DNA from: JBDTMC01 sp039934475
Lineage (GTDB): Bacteria > Acidobacteriota > Terriglobia > Bryobacterales > Bryobacteraceae
Reading direction: 5' to 3'
Length of the DNA stretch: 5,385 nucleotides
Assembly (NCBI GenBank): GCA_039934475.1
Contig: JBDTMC010000523.1
Location: 1-5,385 of the forward strand
Position 1 is the stretch's first letter. Each line of letters opens with the position of its first letter. The translations under genes and the position numbers were made by a program. Below the pieces are notes generated by a model. The model saw nothing but the letters and a program-made list of their open reading frames with translations. It had not been told where the DNA came from and ran no database searches. Positions 1-5,385 of this stretch are shown here, in pieces.

Positions 1-161
1 GTTGCGGCCCGCTGGTTTGCTCCCCTCTCTTTCAAGGGCTTTCGACACTCCGCTTGGCTCGACAGGATCTCTCCTGCCGGCTGGAGTCTGCTACCGGGCG
101 CTTCGGCGCTTACCCGGACAGGACTTCCACCTGTGAGAACAACGCGTCTTTCAGGACGCAC
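1..161 (-). mobile_element. 5' end of a group II intron (domain I), truncated by the window edge
   Basis: Read on the minus strand from 161 downward, the sequence begins GTGCG, the usual 5' terminus of bacterial group II introns. A tightly packed series of helices follows: a hairpin at 144-159 (GCGTC/GACGC arms), one at 118-134 (ACAGG arms, 7-nt loop), one at 94-117 (CCGGG/CCCGG outer arms enclosing a smaller CGC-TTCG-GCG hairpin on the plus strand), and one at 63-76 (CAGGA/TCCTG) enclosed by a longer-range ACTCC/GGAGT stem (47-51 with 83-87). The order and the GTGGAAGTCC-like element resemble domain I of group II introns, ribozymes that retrotranspose using an intron-encoded reverse transcriptase. 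The rest of the ribozyme, any reverse transcriptase and domains V/VI would lie left of position 1. The 5' exon on this strand would be the sequence from 162 upward. Recognition is by pattern and memory. It could instead be another structured RNA. Confidence 0.6.
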
Positions 162-184
162 CACCGTAGCAATTATAAGCCGCC

Positions 185-1735
185 ATGAGCGAACTTCCGC
201 CGTCCGGCCACTATCAGCTTATGGCCGAAGAGATTCGCGACGCCATTCTGGAGTTCTTGCGTACAGCCGGTTGTCCCACCCTGGTCGAGCCGGGCGAAGA
301 CCCCCTTGCTCTCACTCCAGGCAACTATTCGCTCGACCCGGCCGCGCGTTTGACGATTGTCGCCTGGGACGACCACCGCACCATCGCCCGGCGCATTACC
401 GCTATCGAAACTGCAAAACCAGGGCGTCTCCAACTGATCACAGAGCACTTCGGCAAACGCGCCGGCGCTCTCACTCTCCTCGACACGGCCCGCCCGCAAA
501 CTCAGAGTCACACCCTAAAGAATCACCGCAATGTCTTCCGCGAGGTCCTGCGCCGCTTTCTTTCCCGCCAGTTTGCGGGATGGAAGATCGCCGAATTGAG
601 TGCTGAGCCCGACCTCGAGCACAGCCTCTCGCCCGCCTTCCCGCGCGCACTGGTTCGCCGCGGCACGATGGGATGGGCCGCCATCGCCTCCCCTCCTGAG
701 GCCACCGACCCCGCCGCATGCCTCACCTACGGCCTCATCTGGCTTCATTATCTGCGCGCCCGCGAACCTGACCTCACAGTGTCCGGCCTCGCCGTCTTCG
801 TTCCCGAAGGTCGACATCGCACCACCGCCCGACGTTTGCGGCTGCTTGACACCCACAAGGCCCGGTATTCGATGTTCGTCTATTCGGAAGGAGTACACGA
901 AGTGGCCTTTGACCCGGCCGACTGCGGGAACCTCGATACGGACCTACCTATCCGTCGCCGGCCCGATGGCAAGGAACACCCATTGCTACACCAGGTTGCG
1001 GCGCTGCCCGGCGTCGAAACCATCGCCCAAAGCGATGGCTCCCTCACCCTCCGCATCCGCGGTCTCCCGTTCGCCACGCATCGTGCCGGCCATCTCCTTT
1101 TCGGTCTCGATCTCCGTCAGCCTGCATCCGCCGGTACGCTGCCTGAGATAGAGGCCCTAGTTGCCGAACTCGCCCGGCTGCGCCGTCCGGACGCCGACGC
1201 CAACCATCCCCTGCACCGTCGCTATCCGGAAGCTTGGCTCGAAAGCCAGGTGCGGTCGAACCTCGCTGAGATCGATGCTACGCTGCTCCCGGATCCGCTC
1301 TACGGCCAAGTGCCCGCCTTCGCCGCTGGAGAACGGAGCGTCATTGACCTCTTGGCCGCCGACCGTGCGGGCCGTCTCACCGTGATCGAACTCAAGGCTT
1401 CCGAAGATCCTCACTTGCCCCTTCAGGCACTGGACTACTGGATGCGTGTGGATTGGCATGCTCGTCGCGGCGAGTTCTCGGCCAATGGCTATTTCCCCGA
1501 CCTTCCCCTCCAGGCACAGTCGCCGCGCCTGTTGTTGGTCAGCCCTTCCCTGCGTTTCCATCCCACCGCCGCCACTGTCATTCACTACTTCAATCCATCG
1601 ATTGAAGTGCAACGGGTCGGCCTTGGCATAGAATGGCAGAAGAGGCTCAAGGTGGTGTTTCGTTCCTTCGGCTCAGAAAGTTCAATGTGGGCCTCCGCTC
1701 AGGATTTGCCATATGTCGACACCCATTTTGCGTGA
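185..1735 (+). CDS. PD-(D/E)xK nuclease-domain protein, function unknown
   Basis: This is a 516-aa soluble protein with no signal peptide or membrane segment. The C-terminal part (about residues 345-450) carries the signature of the PD-(D/E)xK nuclease superfamily: a helix with E349/E353 (PEAWLES), D388 (SVIDLL), the E402-L403-K404 triad (VIELKAS) and a Q414-A-L-D-Y418 (QxxxY) motif typical of RecB/NucS-like members. The expected chemistry is metal-dependent DNA cleavage. The substrate is unknown. Residues 115-250 are a separate domain: the stretch around 143-170 (DLEHSLSP...RGTMGWAAIA) resembles a degenerate copy of a restriction-like fold, but this is speculative. Residues 1-110 are not recognised. 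ATG185 is chosen because an in-frame TAA lies at 176-178. There is no clear Shine-Dalgarno sequence before it. The gene overlaps the next by 23 bp, suggesting an operon. A putative group II intron end lies 23 bp upstream in antisense orientation, so the ancestral promoter may have been displaced. All the expected motif residues are present, so activity is plausible. Confidence 0.85.
   Translation: MSELPPSGHYQLMAEEIRDAILEFLRTAGCPTLVEPGEDPLALTPGNYSLDPAARLTIVAWDDHRTIARRITAIETAKPGRLQLITEHFGKRAGALTLLDTARPQTQSHTLKNHRNVFREVLRRFLSRQFAGWKIAELSAEPDLEHSLSPAFPRALVRRGTMGWAAIASPPEATDPAACLTYGLIWLHYLRAREPDLTVSGLAVFVPEGRHRTTARRLRLLDTHKARYSMFVYSEGVHEVAFDPADCGNLDTDLPIRRRPDGKEHPLLHQVAALPGVETIAQSDGSLTLRIRGLPFATHRAGHLLFGLDLRQPASAGTLPEIEALVAELARLRRPDADANHPLHRRYPEAWLESQVRSNLAEIDATLLPDPLYGQVPAFAAGERSVIDLLAADRAGRLTVIELKASEDPHLPLQALDYWMRVDWHARRGEFSANGYFPDLPLQAQSPRLLLVSPSLRFHPTAATVIHYFNPSIEVQRVGLGIEWQKRLKVVFRSFGSESSMWASAQDLPYVDTHFA
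1701..1704 (+). promoter_or_regulatory. Ribosome binding site for the DUF697-like gene
   Basis: AGGA lies 8 nt upstream of ATG1713, inside the last codons of the preceding gene. This is good Shine-Dalgarno spacing. It supports ATG1713 as the start despite the 23-bp overlap and suggests translational coupling. Confidence 0.55.
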
Positions 1736-2603
1736 AGTTCGCGCCGCGCTGTCCGCTCTCAACCCCGCCGACGTCCGAAAGGCGGCGGACCGTCCCGTCC
1801 GCATTGGTCTGTTGGCTTCCTACGGCGAAGCGTTCGCCGTGATGGAGGACTTTCTGGCGCCTCCGGAACTTCCTCAGGAAAAACGGATCGCGTCGCTGGA
1901 GTCCGTTTACCGCATTGGCGAAGATGCCGGCGCGGACGATGTGGACTTCATTCTCGCCGAAGAGGGCATGCGCGTCGACGAACCCAACACCTACGTGTTC
2001 AACACTCGCCACCCACGCTACACCGTGCTCGATGTGATTGACGGACACGAGGATCTACAGTTGCCGTTGGCGCGGCGATTCCCGGCCTTTCGCAGCGAGG
2101 TATCGCACGAGATCGTCGGTAAAATCGCTCGTGAAAACGCTATGTGTGCGTTGGCGACGGCCTTGCCCAGCGCCATTGCCGGATGGGTCAGCCTGCCATG
2201 GGCTATCGGCGAATTCGCGTCCGACACAACCGTCCTCACCGGCAACCAGATCCGGATGGCGTTCCTGCTGGCCGCCGCTAGCGACCGCGAACCGGGGTAC
2301 GCGGAGCAGCGGACCGAAGTCGCGATGCTGATTGCCGGAGCCTTTGGCTTCCGCTCGCTCGCTCGCACCCTCGCCTCCAAAATTCCGCTGGGAGCAGGCC
2401 TGTTGCCGAAGGCAGCCATCGCCTACGCGGGAACCTGGGTCGCCGGGAAATCGTTCGAGCAGTTGTACCGGTTCGGGTCCCACTTGTCTCCTGACGATCG
2501 CCGCGACGCTTTGGCGGAAGCCTACGACCGTGGCAAATTCATCGTTTCAGCGATGCTCGATGCCTGGCGCTCATATCCCGCCGGCCACGCCCTCACTGCC
2601 TGA
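1713..2603 (+). CDS. DUF697-like helical, probably membrane-associated protein
   Basis: This 296-aa protein has two halves. Residues 1-135 are mostly polar, with an acidic, partly helical stretch (about 45-90). Residues 137-240 are alanine/glycine-rich and hydrophobic, and follow the pattern of the DUF697 family found at the C-terminus of some GTPase-related membrane proteins: an EN pair (E141-N142), a hydrophobic stretch (145-166), then GEFASDTTVLTGNQIRM (166-182; compare the family's D-x-x-x-LT-x-x-Q-x-x-M pattern). After that come a GAFGFR element and a glycine-rich hydrophobic hairpin (KIPLGAGLLPKAAIAYAG). No GTPase P-loop is present, so this would be a stand-alone DUF697-like protein. 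The start has a good ribosome binding site and lies within the upstream nuclease-like gene, so the two products are probably made in fixed proportion and may act together. The 3' end overlaps the convergent gene by 11 bp. DUF697 assignment is by motif pattern only, and function is unknown. Confidence 0.8.
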   Translation: MSTPILREVRAALSALNPADVRKAADRPVRIGLLASYGEAFAVMEDFLAPPELPQEKRIASLESVYRIGEDAGADDVDFILAEEGMRVDEPNTYVFNTRHPRYTVLDVIDGHEDLQLPLARRFPAFRSEVSHEIVGKIARENAMCALATALPSAIAGWVSLPWAIGEFASDTTVLTGNQIRMAFLLAAASDREPGYAEQRTEVAMLIAGAFGFRSLARTLASKIPLGAGLLPKAAIAYAGTWVAGKSFEQLYRFGSHLSPDDRRDALAEAYDRGKFIVSAMLDAWRSYPAGHALTA

Positions 2604-4581
2604 CAAGCTCACCAGGAAACGGGGGCGGGTGGACGTCCGGGGCTGGACTGCGTCCGATCATGATCAGTTTGGGATCATACGGATGCGGGGTGATCACTCG
2701 CTGGTAAACCTGCTTCCCGTCCCACTCCACTGCTACCCGGCCATTCAACCGGTCCATCATCACCACCACGTGGTGTCTCCTGTCTCCGCTGGCCGCGAAC
2801 GCTTCGCCCCAAGTCACGCTCTCGGTCCAATGGTCCAAGCTGAATTGAGACTTATTACCGCGCCAGTCCAACATCAAGACGTCGCAAGCTCCCGCCAAGC
2901 CGGTGGAGAGCAAGGTATATCGGCCCTCAGGCACGCCTGTCAGATCAACTTGCAACGTCATCCGTTGCCCGTCTGTACCCGCTGTCAGGCGCCATTCGCG
3001 CCCGTCGAATTCGTAGCGCCCGGTCACCCCCGCTCCGAAATCAGCCCGTGCCACCAGGCCCTTGTCCAACATACTCGGTACTGGATCCGTTAGTTTCCAT
3101 TTCACTGGAACACCGGGGCCTCCAGTCAGTAAACGGTTGAAAAAGACTTGCATCTGGTGGAAGTCCTTCTTCGCGGATTCATCAATGGCGAAACCCTGTT
3201 CGCGCTGGGCCACCAGGGCCAGAGCCATATTGGAGGGAACCGCCAGAAGCAGCAATACCGCACTCACAGACTGCAGCGTAGTTCGGAATCCGCTGGCGGG
3301 CAATTCCATGAGTCGCTTCACGCCGTATATCGACCCTACAAACAGTATGGGATACACATCGTGGAGATATCTGTGCGAAAGCGTGGCGACGATTCCCAAG
3401 GCCAAAATAGGGACACACAGCGCCAGCGTAATCGCCAACTTTTCCCGCCGGTTGCGATCCTCCCGCATTCCCGACGTCAAACCAAAACCGGCCAAGAGGA
3501 CTAGACCGGGCTCTATGAAGAGAATGCCGGCATGCGAATCCATAAAGTCATAGTGGACAGGCCATTGGGATTCTGGTATATAAGCGCTAAATTCCAGCCA
3601 CGGAAAGGCCTTGCGGAACTGCAAACCACGGCCGGCGAATACTTCCCTCATCTGAAACGGGAAGATCTCCGGATGAATGATGGTGCCTCCCACGCGAGCC
3701 AGCCGCTGCGGGGTCGATTGTATGTAGTACTTGTACGGCACCGCCTCCGCGATACTTCCAAACCGCGAATAGTTCATCCAAAAAAACAACCCACTACACG
3801 AGGTGAGACACGCGGCAATCAATACACGATTCCTCATTCTTGCCTGTCCCGGAGCGGCAACGAAGAGGACGAGCAGGCCCGTCAGAACACCCGCTCCCAC
3901 CGTCACTCGCGCAAAGAACGACGCCGCCGCAAAAAGGCAGGCGCCCACCAACCAACTGGTCCGCTGCCCGTCCACAAACCGTAACATCGCATACCAGGAC
4001 CACAAAGCGAAGGCCGAAGCCCAGACGATTGCCTCGTGGTAGACATAGGATCGGGACACGACATAGACCAAGGTGGAGCCGAGTGTAAGCGCCACTATCA
4101 ATACTCGGACTAGCCACGATCCGGGTCGCATAGTGAGGTGCCTCAGCACAGCCAAAAGCACCAACAGATGGGCCAGTGCCGCCAGGAAGACCGAAAAGCG
4201 GCTCCACCGCCCGGCATAGTCCGGAAACAGGGCCGTTAGGGGAATGCGGGCGAGAGCCGGCGTTGGACCAAAGTATCCATAAGACTTGCCTTTGTAAACA
4301 TAGGCCTCGCCTGAGATCACTGCTGGGCTGACATCCAGTCGGCCGTCCTTCAAGCTGTCGGCCAAGCTATCGTAAAACTGGCCAAAAGCTTCGGGAGCAA
4401 AGAGACGTCCCGATCCATAAGTTACGAACCAGAACCAGATGCAGACGATGATTACCAGCAGAGCGGTTATCGGCCGAAGCCACAGAGCCAAGGCTTGAAT
4501 CCGTGCAAACCGTGGAGAGGATGGCGGTTTGCTGACAGCCTCGACACGAGGACGCGGGTTGGCTCCCGATTTCTTCTTCAT
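2593..4581 (-). CDS. Polytopic membrane protein, GT-C-type glycosyltransferase-like, with C-terminal beta-rich domain
   Basis: This 662-aa protein starts with a basic cytoplasmic tail (residues 1-33: KKK, several R) and a first membrane helix at about 34-55. A non-membrane loop follows (56-125) containing FGQFYDSLADSLKDGRLDV and YFGPTPALARIPL, the arrangement seen in GT-C glycosyltransferases (catalytic acidic residues in the first periplasmic loop, lipid-phosphate sugar donors). Further hydrophobic segments lie at about 129-147, 156-176, 181-200, 208-243 (probably two), 252-270, 351-369, 382-400, 408-424 and 435-457, giving roughly 10-11 helices. SHRYLHDVYP (402-411) resembles the RY-containing element near the end of related proteins. 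Residues 460-662 are soluble and rich in alternating hydrophobic residues (for example RYEFDGREWRLTAG, RVAVEWDGKQVYQRVI), suggesting a beta-sandwich, possibly lectin-like, outside the membrane. The inferred role is sugar transfer for surface polysaccharide or glycoprotein, and the substrate is unknown. The start is the first ATG after a weak promoter-like site. No strong Shine-Dalgarno sequence is visible. It is apparently monocistronic here. Confidence 0.8.
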   Translation of the reverse strand: MKKKSGANPRPRVEAVSKPPSSPRFARIQALALWLRPITALLVIIVCIWFWFVTYGSGRLFAPEAFGQFYDSLADSLKDGRLDVSPAVISGEAYVYKGKSYGYFGPTPALARIPLTALFPDYAGRWSRFSVFLAALAHLLVLLAVLRHLTMRPGSWLVRVLIVALTLGSTLVYVVSRSYVYHEAIVWASAFALWSWYAMLRFVDGQRTSWLVGACLFAAASFFARVTVGAGVLTGLLVLFVAAPGQARMRNRVLIAACLTSCSGLFFWMNYSRFGSIAEAVPYKYYIQSTPQRLARVGGTIIHPEIFPFQMREVFAGRGLQFRKAFPWLEFSAYIPESQWPVHYDFMDSHAGILFIEPGLVLLAGFGLTSGMREDRNRREKLAITLALCVPILALGIVATLSHRYLHDVYPILFVGSIYGVKRLMELPASGFRTTLQSVSAVLLLLAVPSNMALALVAQREQGFAIDESAKKDFHQMQVFFNRLLTGGPGVPVKWKLTDPVPSMLDKGLVARADFGAGVTGRYEFDGREWRLTAGTDGQRMTLQVDLTGVPEGRYTLLSTGLAGACDVLMLDWRGNKSQFSLDHWTESVTWGEAFAASGDRRHHVVVMMDRLNGRVAVEWDGKQVYQRVITPHPYDPKLIMIGRSPAPDVHPPPFPGELVRQ

Positions 4582-4770
4582 GGATGGAATGACCGGATTT
4601 ACTTGGCAATTCTAACAAATCCAGTCCGCCCGGACCCCCATTCCACCGCGGCCACGATAAGCGGAAACCTGCACAGTTTGGCCGGAAGCAACGCATAACA
4701 GGGAACTGTGGAAAACCAGTGGAAATCGAGAGGAAAATAATCAAACACAGAAGCAACAGTCCGAATGTGA
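4582..4770. other. Intergenic region between the membrane-protein gene and the repeat array
   Basis: No coding sequence is supported here. It should hold the promoter of the leftward membrane-protein gene and perhaps one for plus-strand transcription into the array. A TTTGGC at 4677-4682 lies 96 nt before the first hairpin core. The same hexamer lies 103 and 109 nt before cores two and three, so this could be the decayed tail of a further upstream unit, but the rest does not align convincingly by eye. Confidence 0.4.
4609..4617 (-). promoter_or_regulatory. Possible extended -10 promoter element for the membrane-protein gene
   Basis: On the minus strand this reads TGTTAGAAT, matching an extended -10 (TGnTATAAT) with one mismatch in the hexamer. 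It lies about 28 nt upstream of the ATG and would give a leader of about 20 nt. No good -35 hexamer is visible 17 nt upstream, so the call is weak. Confidence 0.22.
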
Positions 4771-4883
4771 GAAAGCCCCGGGGTCTGGGAACCTCGGGGC
4801 TTTTGAGGGGCATACGGTGAGCTGGGACTCGCCGTTTTGTGGTAAGTCAATGAAGACTTATGATTGCCTTCTAACAGTGCACG
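4771..4883 (+). ncRNA. Three-hairpin core, copy 1 (candidate structured RNA)
   Basis: Hairpin 1 spans 4772-4803: a 12-bp stem around GCCCCGGGG/CCTCGGGGC, with wobble G4781.U4794 and loop TCTGGGAA. The linker GAGGGGC is at 4805-4811. Hairpin 2 spans 4814-4835: 8 bp, wobble U4818.G4831, loop CTGGGA. Hairpin 3 spans 4843-4860: TAAGTC/GACTTA, loop AATGAA. A conserved tail TGATTGCC...GCACG runs to 4883. Hairpin 1 is followed by TTTT and could in principle terminate transcription. Copies 1 and 2 are identical over 30 nt across hairpin 1 (4773-4802 and 5023-5052) and over 27 nt across hairpin 3 and its tail (4842-4868 and 5091-5117). Not recognised as a named RNA family. Confidence 0.55.
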
Positions 4884-5020
4884 TCCTATGCCAAAGTACT
4901 TCGTGAGTTAAATCAATGGTTTGGCTTTTCGAAGACCTACTGGTGGGGCAAATTCACTGCGCAATCTCCCGTTGCCTGTGTGAATCCCCGCAGTTGGTGA
5001 AAAGGCCGCCCCAAAATGAG
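4884..5020 (+). other. Spacer of repeat unit 1
   Basis: This is a diverged part of the repeat unit. GCCAAA (4890-4895) can pair with TTTGGC (4920-4925), enclosing a small ACTT/GAGT hairpin. A second potential hairpin pairs ATTCAC (4952-4957) with GTGAAT (4980-4985), with GCAA (4961-4964) and TTGC (4972-4975) pairing inside. CCCCAAAAT at 5009-5017 leads into the next core. No gene is supported. Confidence 0.45.
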
Positions 5021-5131
5021 ATAAGCCCCGGGGTCTGGGAACCTCGGGGCTTCAGAGGGGCTAACGGCTGGCTGGGTCCAGCCCGTTGGGGTAAGTCAAT
5101 GAAGACTTATGATTGCCCTTTCTAATGCACG
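5021..5131 (+). ncRNA. Three-hairpin core, copy 2 (candidate structured RNA)
   Basis: Hairpin 1 spans 5023-5052, with the same loop TCTGGGAA and wobble G5031.U5044. GAGGGGC is at 5055-5061. Hairpin 2 spans 5064-5086: ACGG-CTGG paired with CCAG-CCGT, a single bulged C at 5082, loop CTGGGT. Hairpin 3 spans 5092-5109, identical to copy 1. The tail TGATTGCCC...GCACG ends at 5131. The inner half of hairpin 2 differs from copy 1 at three pairs, and every change keeps pairing. Confidence 0.55.
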
Positions 5132-5286
5132 CTGCCGGCCAAAACCGTTCTCACGGAGAACCAACAACTTAACAGGATGTTTGGCTCCGTTTGGGTCAAA
5201 GTCCGCGGGGCATTTCCCCCACCGCGGGGCAATCTTCACAGGGTGGGCAGACATTGACTGGCGCTCACCCTTACCCCCAAAATTAC
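5132..5286 (+). other. Spacer of repeat unit 2, with internal duplication
   Basis: It has the same landmarks as spacer 1: GCCAAA 5138-5143, TTTGGC 5180-5185, GGGGCAA 5226-5232, TTCAC 5235-5239, CCCCAAAAT 5275-5283. Between the first two is a CCGT/ACGG hairpin in the place of the small hairpin of spacer 1. The extra length relative to spacer 1 lies mostly between TTTGGC and GGGGCAA, where CCGCGGGGCA occurs twice (5203-5212 and 5222-5231). No gene is supported. Confidence 0.45.
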
Positions 5287-5287
5287 G

Positions 5288-5385
5288 AAAGCCCCGGGTC
5301 TGGGAACCCGGGGCTTTACTCAGAGGGGCAGACAGTCGGCTGGGTCCGGCTGTCGGGGATGCATAAGTCAATAAAGACTTATAAC
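5288..5385 (+). ncRNA. Three-hairpin core, copy 3, cut by the window end
   Basis: Hairpin 1 spans 5288-5317: GCCCCGGG/CCCGGGGC, one pair shorter than the others and with the wobble removed, loop still TCTGGGAA. GAGGGGC is at 5323-5329. Hairpin 2 spans 5331-5354: a 9-bp stem GACAGTCGG/CCGGCTGTC, wobble U5336.G5349, loop CTGGGT. Hairpin 3 spans 5363-5382: ATAAGTC/GACTTAT, loop AATAAA. This is the most diverged copy, and all three helices are intact or improved. The tail lies beyond the window. Confidence 0.55.

Larger units (their letters stand above)
4771..5385 (+). repeat. Tandem array of about 250-260-bp units carrying a three-hairpin core
   Basis: There are two complete units and the start of a third, in direct orientation. 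Core starts at 4773, 5023 and 5288/5289 give periods of 250 and about 265. Beyond the hairpin core, the spacers of units one and two share ordered landmarks: GATTGCC, GCACG, GCCAAA (4890, 5138), TTTGGC (4920, 5180), and GGGGCAA followed by TTCAC (4945, 5226). CCCCAAAAT precedes cores two and three (5009, 5275). The whole unit was therefore duplicated, with the core held constant and the spacers diverging. GCCAAA and TTTGGC can pair as a fourth stem. The array is non-coding: open frames run through it but have no codon-level conservation and no ribosome binding site. It continues off the right edge. It may encode tandem small RNAs. A DNA-level hairpin element is the alternative. Confidence 0.75.

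Noticed and set aside
133..606. Plus-strand 157-codon frame starting at 133
   Set aside because: It overlaps the nuclease gene in another frame, gives an Arg/Pro/His-rich shadow peptide, and starts inside the putative intron structure.
2764..2775. 12-bp perfect palindrome CACCACGTGGTG
   Set aside because: It lies within the coding sequence of the membrane protein (His-His-Val-Val region) and is explained by codons. No regulatory context.
3062..4213. Several plus-strand and alternative minus-strand frames within the membrane-protein gene
   Set aside because: They are shadows of the 662-aa gene, whose membrane-helix pattern and length clearly define the real frame.
4772..4804. Hairpin 1 of copy 1 as a simple rho-independent terminator
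   Set aside because: It has a strong GC stem and TTTT, but no plus-strand gene lies upstream. Copies 2 and 3 have poorer T-runs, and the hairpin is always followed by two further conserved hairpins.
4784..5345. CsrA/RsmE-type GGA loops making the array a CsrB-like sponge
   Set aside because: Loop 1 contains GGA, but loop 2 is GGGT in two of three copies and hairpin 3 has none. The GGA is not consistently kept.
4916..5366. Open frames of 69-91 codons on both strands inside the repeat array
   Set aside because: They read through the hairpin cores, have no ribosome binding sites, and give low-complexity peptides from the palindromes. The copies conserve structure, not reading frame.
4771..5385. 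CRISPR array or integron attC array
   Set aside because: The period is about 250 bp with partly homologous spacers, no short uniform repeat-spacer pattern, and no attC-type core sites or cassette genes.

Overview
The window is GC-rich (roughly 60% by eye) bacterial DNA with compact, overlapping genes. Gene style, and resemblance recalled from memory of the PD-(D/E)xK/DUF697-like gene pair and of the large GT-C-like membrane protein, suggest a soil Acidobacteriota of the Bryobacterales/Solibacter kind. No phylogenetic marker is present, so this is a moderate-confidence inference.

Layout. (1) Positions 1-161, minus strand: a dense run of short hairpins beginning with GTGCG. It reads as the 5' end (start of domain I) of a group II intron whose body lies off the left edge. 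(2) Positions 185-2603, plus strand: two genes overlapping by 23 bp. The first encodes a 516-aa protein with a C-terminal PD-(D/E)xK nuclease-type domain (D388, E402-x-K404, Q414xxxY418). The second encodes a 296-aa helical protein resembling DUF697. The second has its own Shine-Dalgarno sequence inside the first, so the two are probably co-translated. (3) Positions 2593-4581, minus strand: a 662-aa polytopic membrane protein with the layout of a GT-C-type glycosyltransferase plus a C-terminal soluble beta-rich domain. It converges on the pair with an 11-bp tail-to-tail overlap. (4) Positions 4582-5385: about 800 bp with no credible gene. Its right three quarters is a tandem array of a roughly 250-260-bp unit, with two full copies and the start of a third.

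The most interesting element is this array. Each copy has a conserved core of about 100 nt with three consecutive hairpins: a GC-rich hairpin with loop TCTGGGAA, a second hairpin with loop CTGGGA/T, and an A/T-rich hairpin with loop AATGAA/AATAAA. The invariant linker GAGGGGC sits between the first two. In hairpin 2 the stem sequence differs among the copies by compensatory changes while the loop stays fixed. Every wobble pair in the stems is G.U when read on the plus strand and would be A.C on the minus strand. This points to a selected, plus-strand structured RNA present as tandem copies, not a coding region. I do not recognise it as a named RNA family.

The nuclease-like/DUF697-like pair is probably one functional unit. 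The membrane glycosyltransferase-like gene and the RNA-like array diverge from a shared intergenic region, but nothing in the sequence ties their functions together.
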